A stretch of 64,000 nucleotides of DNA from Lunularia cruciata (Eukaryota > Streptophyta > Marchantiopsida > Lunulariales > Lunulariaceae). The notes beneath the pieces were generated by a model. It searched no databases. It had not been told where the DNA came from and saw only the letters and a list, made by a program, of their open reading frames with translations. This document shows, in pieces, positions 14,881 through 27,836 of this stretch; position 1 is the first letter of the stretch, and every line of letters starts with the position of its first letter. A program made the translations under genes and the position numbers. The DNA lies in the NCBI GenBank assembly GCA_948567375.1, contig OX419759.1, forward strand, positions 1,961,303-2,025,302, read 5' to 3'.

Positions 14881-16271
14881 AAAAGTAAAGGCGACCGCTT
14901 AGGAAAAATGAAGGATGGGAAGACCCCATCAAGCCGTACAAGGGAGAGACAAAAAAGGTAACATGGGGCTAAGCCCCAATAGAGTCTGTATGAGAAATCT
15001 GCACTACCGCACCTAAGATATCCGAGCTATGCAAGTCGTACGGTCTACACACAACTGGAGCATCCGAAGAAACATCACCTAATGTGATTGCTTTCCTATG
15101 GATTGCACCAGCCACTGCCCTCTGTAGAGCAATGGACACACACTGTCTAAAGTAAGCTACAAAGTATGAGAGTGAGAGTGGTACCCCCTACGCCTAACAT
15201 GATAAGCTCTCGTGCACTCCCTGACAAATGTGTCAAATGCCGTGTCCATCGCTCCATATAACTCCAAGGCTAGAGGAACAAAGAGGTGACCTCGCTGCAT
15301 GCCCCTATACTTGGAGACCTTGCGACCTGCTGCTGCACTCGCCGCCCATCCATGGGGATGGGTAATCACTCCCTCCGAAACTGTATCCCGCGTAGGGTCC
15401 GTGACCACGACATCCGCTACTGTCACCTGATCATCTCGGACCAAGTATAAGTCTGCCCTGACACGTGTTGTCTGCAACGCATACGAACGCTCCCTCCAAG
15501 CTAAGTATCCACTCTCTCGTGCCATAGCAAACACTATGTCTGTAATGGCATCATGTGTAGCTATCCTCTATCCTCCAAAAGGACACCGTGTCATGTGGAC
15601 CGCCGCTGCATCTAGTGTGGAACCACACTCACAAGTGAGTAGTGAAGATGCAGATGGGTGGACCAAACCTAGGCGAAACCTCATCGCTGTAGAGAAAGTA
15701 GCCGGTGCGAGTCGGAAAGCCCTAATGCATGGTCGAGCTAGGATCCACGAGCCTGCACCCTTGCCGGAGCAAGAGTGTAGAGGTGCTCTAGTAGCCTGAG
15801 GAATGGACGAGTCAACTAAGAGAGAAAGTAGCATATGCTCACACTGTCGCTCCATCAAGGAAGACTGTAGACCTCTAGTCCAATCTGACAATAGTGAAGC
15901 AAACGATGGAAAACCCTCTCGTGCTCGTGGGGATAGACTATCTCTCGTCTGCCGCAATAACACCTGGAGAGAAAAGGGTCCTCCCTCCACCTCTATCACA
16001 TAAGTCTCCAAAACCGGCCTGTAAGCAACCACAAAATGAGAGGCAAGTAGGGGTGCCGAGAGAGCCCAACTACCCAAAAATGCTATAGGTGTCATCTCCT
16101 CCATAGAAAGCAAACCAACCCCACCACATGAGATCGATAGAGCCGTCTGTCTACGTGCCAAATCCACTGTCACACACTCAAAAGTCACTGGTCCAATAAT
16201 ATCACCAAAGACTCTCATAATCCTCCTATCAAATGCTCTCAGACGTGATAGGAAGGACGGTGAGGGGGGGA
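14881..16271 (-). mobile_element. 5'-truncated LINE copy (C-terminal third plus 3' tail)
   Basis: Minus-strand element retaining the end of the protein. A 241-codon open piece (16293-15568) runs from the region after RT (SFLSRLRAFDRRIMRVFGD) through the CECGSTLDAAAVHMTRC knuckle. A second piece (15534-15157) has RADLYLVRDDQVTVADVVV, the presumed PD-(D/E)xK-like endonuclease core, and ends HSHSHTL. The 3' tail at 14886-15010 has GGGGCTTAGCCCC, GATGGGGTCTTCCCATC and GCGGTCGCC in element sense. A 9-bp direct repeat, CTGCAGATA, flanks the copy (14872-14880 and 16272-16280) and is a likely target duplication. A single in-frame stop or short break separates the two pieces, so this is one of the better-preserved copies. 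Confidence 0.85.
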
Positions 16272-16580
16272 CTGCAGATATAGTTTTCTCCACAATAGGA
16301 ACTGAAAGAATACATACTGTAAGTCTTCAGAGGAGGTCTGTAGGAATGCGATCTCATACGAAGAGATATTGACTTCATAGAATCTCGATGGACAGGATAG
16401 GATTTGATATGTCCCAATTCGCGAACTGAATTGACAGGCTTTGCTCACTCAAAGGACATCACAAGGATTTGGATTTGGATCCGCCATTGGAAGGATTTTA
16501 ACATCGGAATGAAAACTTGGGACAATATCAACAAGCTAGAAGGTCCTCCCCGCAGAGCAGCTCTCCGCATGTGCACTTCA

Positions 16581-16626
16581 CGGTCGCGCATAGGATAGCA
16601 TAGATGATGGGAAGTCCCCATCAACC
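16581..16626 (-). mobile_element. Tail-only LINE micro-copy
   Basis: About 46 bp that in reverse complement reads GTTGATGGGGACTTCCCATC followed about 15 bp later by the terminal CGCGACCG. This matches only the last unit of the LINE 3' end. No LINE body sequence adjoins it. It could be an extreme 5' truncation or a mobilised tail unit. Confidence 0.6.
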
Positions 16627-18093
16627 TGTGTGTATTAGAGCACAGCATAGTTTGTAAGATTTTACTGGGAACACAACAGGCTCTTAGGGTTTACGAGCCA
16701 TGAGGACCATGTCTCGTTGGATTGCTTACAGAGCTCGATATTCCCTTGAAACTCCGCACTCTGTCGATTACTTGCATTCCTTTCCGCGACGAAGTTTGGG
16801 TGATTTGTCGATTCTTAACTGCCTCCATTTATTTTCCGTTCCGCAAACTAAACTTGGTGAAGCAAACTAAACTTGAGAGTTTGTCGACTGTCCCTCCGGA
16901 CTGCAACTAGAGACAGGAATCTGCAACTGACGTCGTCGTTCACGATACACGGAGTACTCTAGAGTTCCAGAGTCTAGCCTTGTCTTCAAGAGAAATCGAC
17001 TGCCGTCGCCTTTGAGACCATGTGAAGTCAGGGTTTACGTCCGCTTGGGGCCCTGTCCATTCAACTTTCCCCATTTTGAAACGTGTTGAGTCGATATCTA
17101 GTCAAGTATGTAATCGTCACGATTTGCCATTGTGCATACTCTAAACTGGGAAAGGGCAAGCTTCTCGCCCGCAGATGGCAATCTTTTCCTGTTCATGGGA
17201 AATAAACTGTACGGAGTTCTGCTCAAGCCGTCATGCTACTACTGTAGTGTTAAAAGGACGGTTCAAGTTGAGTCAACGGTTACGGTAAATGGCATTGCCC
17301 ATCTAACTTTAGAAGGTATGCTCCGATCACGGGAGCACGAAAAGATCAAGTCCCTCGAACAGAGGTAGCATTAGATGTGAAAGCCCCGTTATTCTCCAAA
17401 AATAGTCTCCAATTTTCAAGCGAGAACAGTAATCAGAACTTGGCCGACAACGACGTATGCACAACATATAGAAATTCCAACACTCGCACTAGTCAAGTCA
17501 GACGGAACACGGGACATACACATACGAAGCATTTAAAAAGATACACGTGTACTCAAATCTAAGGACGAGGTTGGCAGAAATTCCACCTCCGAATGGCATT
17601 CTTTAGATTTCGTAAATTTGGAGTATGCCCAACATTGACTCATGTATATAACTCGTACGCTGAAGGAAACATGCTTGCGTTTCCCCAAACTAAACGTTCG
17701 CTAGCATTGATAGCGTTCACTTCTTAAGACTCTGCTACCATGGGGTGGTAAATAGGATGAAAGGAAGGTAGAAAAGAAAGTGAAAAATAAAGAATTATAC
17801 TCATTGCATCCCTGTTGCAAGAGGGAAAGAATTTCCTGTATCTGGATACACTAACTGATAATATGACCAAACCTCACTAAAAACTCCTCCATACGGATAT
17901 AATCTGGGAAATTTACACCATCTACAAGCTGAAGTAAAGCAATTGCCTTGTACAGCTGAAGGGCTCCAAGTGTATCTCGAGTACAACAACCTTCTCGGCT
18001 CTATTGACTTTTATAGAGAACGACTCAACCTTGGGATTTTCCGCTTCGCAAAACATAAATCATTAACACGGCAGTTGCCCTAGCTTCCATAGT
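16627..18093. other. Intergenic between LINE fragments and the PMT gene
   Basis: Only short unsupported open frames. The part nearest 18094 should contain the 3' untranslated region of the minus-strand methyltransferase gene. I see no RNA gene or recognisable repeat here. Confidence 0.5.
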
Positions 18094-21000
18094 TTAATAC
18101 GATTCCACGGGTTGCCACAGGCGTTTTCGGGCCATCAGAATCTTTTCGTCTCCGTGAGATAGGGCATCTTCCGCGACAACGAAGTCGTCTTTGGACCAGT
18201 AATCCCACCTCAGCCCTTTCAGATACTTGCTGATCTGATTTACCATGGAGGAACTGTCTCTGATGATGACTATTCCCAGCGGTCGCACGATTCTGTCCAT
18301 CTCAAGCAGCAGATCCTCTATGCTGCAACCCCTCTCATCGACTTTCGAGAATACGTCCCAAGCATGAAGTAGATCGTACGTACGTGGATATGTGGAAAAT
18401 GCCTCACACCTGCACCCACCATTGCAGACACGGTTTAGGACACCTTATTTTGCAGATAACGTTTTACGAGCACTGTTAGCACCATGAAGTCTTTAAGAGA
18501 AAGCATCGTGACTCGCTGAACCATTTGTGGGGCCAACCTACTTTGGCAACAATATTGGACGTTGGATAGCAATAATCCAGCAGATATAATACATCGTCAT
18601 CGACAGATACTGTCCTGACGAAACTTGAAGGGTTTTACTGGGGAACAACAGGAGATGTTCAAGTGAATATGAATATGTTCAAGTGACTCACCAATCATGA
18701 AGGGAACCGATCAATCCCCTGTCATAGACCATTTTTAAAGTGTTGGTGCTGTAAGGAGAAACGACATTCATGGTCCACACGTCCTGGTCTTTCCAAGCGG
18801 CGGCGAAACCACCAAAGTTGGCATTCATGTCCATGATGTTTCGAACGCTGTGGGATTGAATTTGCCCACTCATCTTCAGCTGTTTCCAATAATACTGGAC
18901 CCTTTGTTGCCACACAAACTGCGAGGAGAACACCACCCTGATCAGAAATGACTAATTTACCAAACATTCTACACATTTGCATCCGTAAGTCGAATAAGAA
19001 GTGAGGTGGTTAATCCAGGTCCCCAATACCTCATTACTTTAGGTAGGATATTATTATCGCAAAGACTTAAAATAAATAGTTTCGAACCAACCCGAGAGTG
19101 ATCAACAATATGTACATGCTAAAACCCTTGTAAGAAACAGTCGATAACTATAATTCTATAACAACGTAACTATGCGCTAAACCTTTTGAAGCTACCCCTA
19201 AAATTCAATATCACAGCAAGTGGACTCGCTGAACTCAAGCAGCATGTTGACAACTTGTAGGAAGTAAGTATTGCTCTTTATATATGTCCAGACGCAAGCA
19301 GAAAATATTTAACCAAGAATAAAGAACGTCTACCAGTCCTGGAGAGGACATCTTACATACTCTTGCGCCGAAAACAGGTAACAGGTTTCTAGATTGAACG
19401 GGCATATCTTATTAGGCTTCAAGCACAATTCAATCACGACTGGCAATGTTACTGCGACTCTTGACATGTATACTGGGCATGTGGTTCATAAACAGGAGAT
19501 TAATATTTCAGTTCTTTGATGAATGTACAATCTCGAGTGATACAAATGTTAGTTGAAAAACCGCATATGCTCTTAGTGTGAACTTCCTGTAAAGATCATC
19601 CAATTCTTTAGAATTCGTAACAGATTCATCCAACCTACTCTTCATGTGCACATCAATCCATATCCCACAGCCAGAATGGTTGCTAATCCTAGCTTGATTT
19701 CAATAATGCACAAGTCCTCTTGCGCCAAAATGATGGGCTACTGAACTTACCGTGTCTGTATCATATGTCCTCGAGCTGATCCCAAGTTCTTGCAACCTTG
19801 GGGATGGAGCAGTTAGACGTTGCGGCCATGGTTCAAGGCTGTCTTCATTATCTGAAACGCATTACCAAGACAGGACGTATTCAGAGCCACATGGCGTACA
19901 CATCGCTTCCTATATCCTGACTTCTTATACAAGTTTAAACAGCACAACAAGAGAGGGGAGTTTGTTATGGACAGCTGGCTACAGTGAAGCCTATAGACAT
20001 AGACACATTAAGCCTTCCACTGGAACTGATCTTCTCCCGAATCAGAACGAGCAAAGAACTTACATTTCGTCAACGGCGTAATGCAAGTTTTCATGGGCAC
20101 GCCCCAAGCAGCGTCTGGATCCTCAACTGAGCTGCAAAGAGGTGGTTGGGTTCCGGGAAGGCGATCTTCGTAGCACTCGCTGGTGAGAGGCTTCTGCCAG
20201 ATAACAGTTTGTCCTTCTTTTGCAGCCTCTGTCCAGCACATGTTTCCCACGAGAGTCGTCATCTCGCTCCACTCTTCCCGGTCTGACTCTGTCTTTCGGT
20301 AAGCAGCAGGAGAAGACCAGGCAAAATATCCACCGGGCCTCAATAGTCGATCGACTTCCAGAAGGAGGATTCCATCTCGCTTATGCCAATCAATACGACA
20401 TCTGGAGCAATGAGCAAGGTCGAACGACTTGCTTGGATACGGTAGCCTCATGGTTCCCAATACACCAAGCATGGACGGGATTCCTCTCTCCAATGCAAAT
20501 TGAATTTGATTTGCGTGAACATCGTTGGGGGCCAATGACATGGCAATTATGTCGAGGGGTAGTAAGAATGCACCAAAGCTTGCAACTCCGCATCCAACAT
20601 CGAAGACTGTTCTGATCTTCCCAGAGTTGCTAAGATCTCCGTCCACGTTGCCCAGCATCTGGAAGCAAGCGGGAAGGACAAGAGAACTTAGACATCGAAA
20701 AATTTGCTCCAGAATACAAAGCTCCCACGCTCCTAGAACAAAACAATGAGAGAAAAATCTGTGAACTGGAACTAGACCTGAGGAGTACCTTGCCAAGGTT
20801 CGCAATGTACTTGTCCGCTCCATCATGAAAATGGGTGCCGCCACCAGGAAAGATAGCCTTGTCCCCACTTAGTTCCATCCAATGCTGATCAGACTTGTTG
20901 GTGGCAAGAAAAGTATGAGGGATATTTGCTTGCCAGACCTCGTCTCTACTTTCTGGCCACTTGATTGGAACCTGGAAAGATCAACTCTAAGTCAATAAAA

Positions 21001-22054
21001 GCTAGTTGTGGATGGCTTCCAGTGGTACGTGATCCGGAAATTCAGGCCCTAATCCAATCGAGTTCCTACTTCAACTCGAGACTAATAACAGATATGAAAA
21101 TATCCCATTTGACTGAGCATGATGATACTCGGTAGCAAGACCTATACGACGAGGAGAATTGATGGTTGTAAGAAGGCCTTTCGATAGTACTGTATGGTAT
21201 GGCAAAAGTACCTGGTAGTTGGGAGGTGGAGGAATTAGGCAGTTCAGTCTCCGTTGAGGGGGAGGGCAGTGGCGCTCGTAGTGCTCCATTACTGAATGGT
21301 TGAGGTGCATCTTAAGTTCTTTTTGGAGAGATTGGTCGAGACATGGAATCAGCTCCGAGTATCGTGAGTCACAGACCTGTTACACCAATGTCAGAAATCA
21401 AATTCATCTCGTACTAGAGCAGCTTCTCAGATGACAGACCCGCAACATAAACAGTGGGCTCAGGCAACTGAGCTTCGCGCTGTACTATAACTTGGGCGCA
21501 GGCGGCATCGACTAACCTTACGGTATACCTGAAAGAGCGCCGCGTGAGAAGAGAGAGAAACGTACCGGGAATGCCTTCACTGTTATTTCGTCAATGCTTT
21601 CATCGTCCTTTGTATCATCAGTAGAGATTTCCTGATCGTCATTGTCCGGTCTCTCCTCATTGTCATCCTTATCTTCGTCTCCATCGAACTTCTCAAGTTT
21701 CGATTTGGTTCCTTCTGGATGTTCTTCTTTCAGGTTGAGAGTTTCGACGTCTATGTCTGCATCTGTTTTCTCATCAACACTTTCCTCTACCACAACCTCT
21801 TCGCCTTCCGGGTCGGGTCGTCGGATTGTACCAGCCTTTGAACCTTCCCAATCGTTCTCTTCCTCACTGCCCCCTTGGACACGAGCGTGGTGGATACGGG
21901 AGTTAAAAAACGAGCTGTAATAGATAGAGAGCAGAGACAGCATGAGGACCGTGGCGCAAACCGTGACAAACACGCGCCTCTTGTGTACAGCGTCATTGTT
22001 CCTGGACCCCCTCATCCTGATGGACGACGTAGTTTTACCCAGCATCCAGTCCAA
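18094..22054 (-). CDS. Probable Golgi SAM-dependent methyltransferase, PMT family (QUASIMODO2-like; DUF248/Methyltransf_29)
   Basis: Seven coding exons on the minus strand: 22054-21566, 21376-21212, 20971-20789, 20658-20064, 19851-19751, 18918-18692 and 18409-18094, totalling 691 residues with all GT-AG phases agreeing. Layout: a short cytosolic tail; one membrane anchor at about residues 28-48 (VFVTVCATVLMLSLLSIYYS); a long acidic lumenal stem to about 160; then the PMT domain with VCDSRYSELIPCLD, MEHYERHCP, FPGGGTHFHDGADKYI, the SAM-binding DVGCGVASFG (299-308), SLAPNDVHANQIQFALERG, SRCRIDW, LLRPGGYF, PWPQRLTAPSPRL, RNIMDMNANFGGFAAA, TYDLLHAW and DRIVRP. In plants this family acts in the Golgi and is linked to methylation of pectin or other wall polysaccharides. 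Length and motif order are complete. By memory it is closest to the PMT3/PMT8 branch; the substrate is not readable from sequence. Confidence 0.95.
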
Positions 22055-23260
22055 ATTTTAATATCCACACTTCGATAGTCTCCCCTGCCTACTTCCTGTG
22101 CCGAGCCACCTTCACTGTGTCCTCAGACGAAGCTCCTTCTCATCCTCTCGGCCGGAAGTGCGAAAGTTTCAGCTCTCGAGGTCCCAAGACTACTCTTCTC
22201 CTTCCCATACTGAGAATCCCCTTCCACAAATTTCTAGCATATTCTGCCAAATTCAAAGCGCGGAATTTCAAAACTCAAGGGACGGCTGTCACCAACCAGA
22301 CGCAATGCACTCCGGCAGCGAGGCTAAGCAATGTCTATACAAATAGCGCACGGCAACGTAGGATTCACGATTCTTCTCTGTGTGAAGCAAATCTGCAGAC
22401 CAATCCACGGCATTGGCGCCTCTTCCCGAGCTAGAGCTCAAGCGCCTGACCTCGCACAACAGTCGCTTACCAGGATCTGCTGCTCCGTGTAGAAGATAGT
22501 GAAACAAAACACGTACCGCGCCACACGATCCACCGTCACCACCTTGATAGCCGTCAGACAAGGCCAGAGAAGGTGAGGCCAGCCTCTTTTGTTGAAACTC
22601 GAGGCCACATGAGGCACCGCACCAATCGATCACCTGCTGGCTCGCTTGAATGAAATGAGATCTAAGGAATCCCAAGGCTGCCGGAAGTAGTGTAGGAACC
22701 CCGGCGTCTATGGAACAGTTGAGCGACGCAGGGCTGTACAATAAAAAGGCTCTTCTGCTACTCGGGCCCTCCTCAATGGGAAACAGACGGCATGTTTCAG
22801 CGAAACAGAGGAATGGGAAAGAGAACTCAAAAAATTGAAACAAATCAGTCCATAATACTACAATCGCGGGACCCACGGAAAGCGAGAATAAGAAGCGAAT
22901 TGAGTCACGAGCGCAGCATGCTGGAGATAGATGCAACAGCGTGAGCAATGGCAATGCAGATGAGATTTGGATACCATGGGGAACAAGTGGATGCCTCCTT
23001 CATTATGTTTGAGGAAAAAGACAGAGTCCATGGTCGTGGTTCACAGCGCGTGTACTGTACTGTATAATTTGAGTTCGACTAGTTACTCCCTCTCCCTCCA
23101 ACTCCTGACCAACCCTGGACGATTGAGGAGATTATGGAATCTCGTCCCCTCATTCCCTCAACAACTACATTTAACGGTGGGTTACCTTGGCTGGCAGCCA
23201 TCGCCACGGCTGGCTGGCATCGGGCACCAGCTTGAGAGCCGTCTCTTTTGTCGTCCGTTG
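22055..23260. other. Presumed promoter and leader of the PMT gene
   Basis: No gene supported. The minus strand stays open over 22289-22954, but that frame contains no ATG at all and has no recognisable domain, so I treat it as leader or promoter sequence. Base composition resembles the adjacent gene and changes sharply to AT-rich after about 23260. Confidence 0.5.
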
Positions 23261-24124
23261 TAACCTTTCACTCTCTTCTTCCCAACAAACTCAGAGTCAA
23301 ACTTTATAACTATTTGCCTATTTCTTCCATGCCTATCTGTTCATTGCTCTTTATATTTTATAGTTTATTATCATTCATATTTATTCACTCAGGTATTCTC
23401 GTCAAGGATTTTCGTCCAGGAATAATTCTTCGCAAGTCAAATGCAATAATAGAGGAAAGAGTATTCCAACATTAGTTCATGTTTTCAGTACATTTCATCT
23501 ATAAATTTCAATTGAGATCTTATTTGTATAAAATCTACTCTTATTTATTATAAAATTTACAAAATAATTAAAAAAGATAAAATAAATATCATTTTTATAA
23601 AACAAGGAAATTTTTTTCATATTTTACTTATATTTCTTCCATAGTATCAAGAAATAGATTATTACTATAGCTGATCAACAAATTTGTATATACTTATACG
23701 GGTAAAGTAGAATAAATCCTTAACGTCGACTATAAACTGAACATATTTGTACAGAGCATCTTTTATTCAAAATTAATTTAATAAAAAAATACATTGGAAT
23801 TAAAAATACCTGCAAACCAAGTATGCAGATCTGTCTTAAAATACTATTATGAGATTATTTTATTTTATTTTAATGAAAAATATTAAATCTTTTCAACCTT
23901 TATTTAGATAGATGATAAATATCATGCATTCAATTATTCCTGAGCATTTTGATCATTATATCTACTAAAATCTTCAAAGAACTAAGATATCCTTTAACAC
24001 CTTTTATCTCTTGATTAGGCCAATTTATCACAATATACTCAAAGATTTTACAATTATTTGAAAGCTACATATATGTCAAAATAATAATAATAAATGATAA
24101 AAAATATTTATATAACTAAATTTA

Positions 24125-24400
24125 GTATATAGCATATAATTAAATTTATTTATGTTTAATGATTTCTCTGAAGTAAAGTCTTATTAAAGTGCTAATCCTT
24201 CAAATTTTATATAATTAAAATATTATATAGAATATAATTAGATTTATTTATGTCTAATAATTTCTCAAAAGTAAAGTCTTATTAAAGTGCTAGTCCTTCA
24301 AATTTTATATAATAAAAATATTCTATAGCATTAATTAAATTTATTTATGTTTAAAATTTCTCAAAAGAAAGTTGAATTAATGTGTTAGTCCTTTGTTGGG
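24125..24400. repeat. Tandem repeat, 3 units of about 97 bp, AT-rich
   Basis: Three successive units share TTTATTTATGTYTAA, then TTTCTC-AAAGTAAAGTC, TTATTAAAGTGCTARTCC and TTCAAATTTTATATAAT. The GTAAAGTC element falls near 24173 and 24271, with a diverged third copy near 24367. It is a decayed minisatellite inside the AT-rich island. Confidence 0.8.
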
Positions 24401-26330
24401 TTCTATGTGGTCACTTTCCTTAAAGTGCTAATAAAAATGAAATGGAATATAATTTATCACATGTTACACAAAATCTAAAACAAGTAAACCTCAATAAAGA
24501 TATAAGTCTAGAATGATATTAAATATAAGAGGAAAAAATGTATGTATAATAACTTATATAACTTAGGCATATTTTTTAAGCTATTATTATAATAGATGAT
24601 ATTATCCTTCAATATTTCAATATTAAAAAGTAAAATTCTCAAATCAATAATTCTTGTGAAATCTTGAATTAGAGAAACACTAAATAAATGTATTTTATAG
24701 TTTAATACTGGGAAACTAATCAGTAAATATACAATAAGACTACAATGTTTACCGCTTAACTTGTTTTAAAACTCTTTGTATGACTATCCAGTAATATTTA
24801 AATAGATAATTATATCTATAATTACAATGAAGAGTAATTATACTTAACAAGAGTTAAGTAAATTATAGGAGGTTATTAAGACTAAAATAACATCATGTAA
24901 ATTAAAAATCAAACTTGAGGAAATTTAGGTAAATATATATACATTTAAATTATAAAATTAATATGAAAAAATAAATAATATTTAATTTATTATAATTTAC
25001 TCTATATAAGTTAAGACATTTATTCATAAACAAAATCAAGTTGTCAAAATTACATTTATGATAAGAAGTGCACTTAAAGTTGATTAGCTAAATAGAAATG
25101 TACATACTATATAATTATTTCTATTATGTATAATTTTATTATATTAAACTTAGAGTTTCATACGTTCAAAGCAAAATTCTATAAAAATTTTATATTTTTT
25201 AGAAATTTTGATATACTATCTACTTAATATTTGTAGCTTCTTTTCCAACACCTAAAAGATTTATAAAAAGTAAAAATTATATATGTATATGTTTGATCCT
25301 TCAACCATGAATCCCAAGTATGAGTTAAATAAATTATATATCAGCTCCCATTTCAATGTAAAAGATTTATAATATTAGAAGGACATATCATATTTAAAAA
25401 TTGATAATTATGCAAGTTAATAATAATTAGTAACTAAGCAGATGATAGGCATTATAATTTAATATAAGGAGATATCATTATCACATTCTTCTGATTTTAT
25501 TTTGCACATTCCATATTTGCAAATATATGGAAATTCTAAAATACTATTAGTGTATTTACATGGAAATAGAAAGGATTTTTAGCAATAATACTACTAGATT
25601 ATTAGATTATGATATATTTATAATTAAAGTAAATTTTTAGAGAAGTAACTAGCATTAAAATCATAATAGGAGAGGCCAAAATTTAATGAAAAATGTAGTC
25701 TGAGCAACTTAGAAATCTTTTTTTCTTTTTTCATATTTATTATATTGATCAAAAAATAAGTTCATAAAAAAATTCATTTACTTATTCATAAAATTTTGAT
25801 AATATATTTATAATGATATGTATGTTTATAATTGAAAGAAATAATGAGAATTTTATTCTTTAAAGTAATATTTAGACTTAAATAAATGTTACCTTTCTAG
25901 TTTGGTCAACTTATTCGTTGTTGGTTGTTCATTCTGGACTTGAATCTGACCAAATGGACGTCCAATTTTTTTTGGTACAAAGTCATATTGAAAACACATC
26001 ATCAAAGATAACAAGGAAATTTTTATTTGGAATTTATATGTATATTTCTACATATAGAATTTTATTAAGTTTATAAAATTTTAATGGTATTATTTTGGAT
26101 TAGTTCAATAATCTAGTAAAATAGGTTGACATAATTCAAACTGAAAATTATAATTCACAAATTGAAAAAATATTTTATAAATTTCTGAGTAAGGTGTTAT
26201 AAATGAAAGAGAGAGCTTATAATCAGAGTCATTCTAATTATACATCTTTTATATTTTATTCTTTTTAATGTATTTTTCACTTATATAACATGAAAACGTA
26301 CTTGATAACTAAAATCAGACTTAGGCATTT

Positions 26331-26596
26331 CGTAGCATATTTTAGACAACGTGTGTCCATTGCTCTACAAAGGGCAATGGTTTGTGCAATCTATAGGAGA
26401 GCAATCACACTAGGTAATGCTTCTTCAAATGTTCTAGTTGTTTGTAGACCACATTACTTGCATAGCTAGAATATCTTAGGTGTAATGAGGCACTCATATA
26501 GACTCTATTGGGGCTTAGCACCATTTTACCTTTTTCATCTCTCCCTTGTAAGGCTTGATGGGGTCTTCCACATCCTTCATTTTTTCTATGCTGTCT
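26331..26596 (+). mobile_element. 5'-truncated LINE copy (3' untranslated region only)
   Basis: Starts within the segment that follows the stop codon in longer copies (CGTAGCATATTTTAGACAACG) and runs to the 3' tail, with GATGGGGTCTTCCACATCC and a terminal CTATGCTGTCTCC. It is moderately diverged. No coding sequence remains and no clear target duplication was found. It sits inside the AT-rich island as a patch of different composition. Confidence 0.8.
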
Positions 26597-27476
26597 CCTT
26601 TCTCTTTGCACAAGATTCATCCCAAATATAGCATAGAATTTTTTTAATCACTTTGGAGATGTAGCCATTGTGATCAACGGAGTTTCATTACCTAAATTAC
26701 CAACTCCATAAAAGATATGTAGGCAGTAAGGTGGCTACAATATAAGCAGATGATTTAAAATTATGTATGTTAATTAAACGAATCATAATTTGCTGCAAAT
26801 ATAATTTTAATAATTTTTATACTTAAAGGTCATATTTCTAAACAATTACGAGTGGAACTAGTATAATCACAATGAACAGAAAATACTCTTGTTATTTTTT
26901 AAGTGTATGTAAGCTAAGATGTGTAGATATTATTTTGAATACCAAAGAGATTCTAACCAGATCAAGTAAATTAACTAATATCATACCATAAGTTTAAAGA
27001 AGATTAACTTACTAATAGTTACTAGGTGATTAACTTATAATAGTTTGTTAACTACTATGTGATTAACTTTCTAGTAGTTACTTTGTGTGGTCGGCCTTTT
27101 CTTTCTAATAGTTACTTATCATCCTTATGTCTATATTTATAAATATTTATTTCAAATATTTTTCACGTCTGATTGGAAGAGATCCACTTATGGCATCTAC
27201 ACAATCACATTTTATTCTATCCTTTTATACGAGCCAACTCGAGGAGATCAAATAATGATTAACAATTTTTCGATAATAAATAGTAGGTCCAATTAAAGTG
27301 GTTTCGTAAGAAATTGATTATCATTGCTATTCTTCTCTTTTATGTTTTTTCACAACATATGATTTTCCCATTTTCCAGATAATTCATGTGGGTAATATCT
27401 AAGAATTATGATTCTTCTCTGCAATTTTGGGCTGAAAAATTTACAAAAAAAACTAAAAATCTATATGTATACGCCT

Positions 27477-27836
27477 TTAGATTTTATGAGGTGGCCAAAA
27501 ACTGATTAACACCAAGCGAAAAGCGAAATAAAGCATCAATAGATAAACAACGAGGTCTAAAATATCCGCTACAGTAAGTAGCTCAGTAGAACAAGCCAGA
27601 TCTAATCCAAACACCTTCTTTACTACCTCAACAAAGGGTCCACTGAGTGTACCTAAAGCAATAGGAGTGAAATAATGAAGGTGATATGCCAACTGGATTG
27701 AGCGATTGATGACTACCGCAGAGAAGTACCGACAAAAACAGTCAATGTATTCATTTCCACGTGTGATCGCATATGCTTGAAGATGGAGCTGTCGATATAC
27801 ATGCTTCTCTTTCTTCACCCCAGCTGACAGAAGTAG
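27477..27836 (-). pseudogene. Open frame in AT-rich island, unknown protein with hydrophobic segments
   Basis: A minus-strand frame of about 115 codons ends in TAA at 27477 and opens after TTATGTAG near 27837, which would be a usable splice acceptor. No ATG lies at its start, so if real it is an internal or last exon. The residues include VYRQLHLQAYAITRGNEY, a stretch PIALGTLSGPF and a hydrophobic C-terminal segment ILDLVVYLLMLYFAFRLVL. Codon composition is much less AT-biased than the surrounding DNA. I do not recognise the family. It could be a captured exon, a gene remnant, or the last exon of an unrecognised gene. Confidence 0.35.

Noticed and set aside
16627-17570. Several short open frames on both strands
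   Set aside because: None has a recognisable motif, consistent splicing or a second supporting piece.
21642-21920. Serine-rich 92-codon frame on the plus strand
   Set aside because: It is the reverse complement of the acidic stem codons of the PMT gene.
22289-22954. A 221-codon open frame upstream of the PMT gene on the same strand
   Set aside because: It contains no ATG, has no recognisable domain and lies in the presumed leader/promoter, so it is most likely chance openness.
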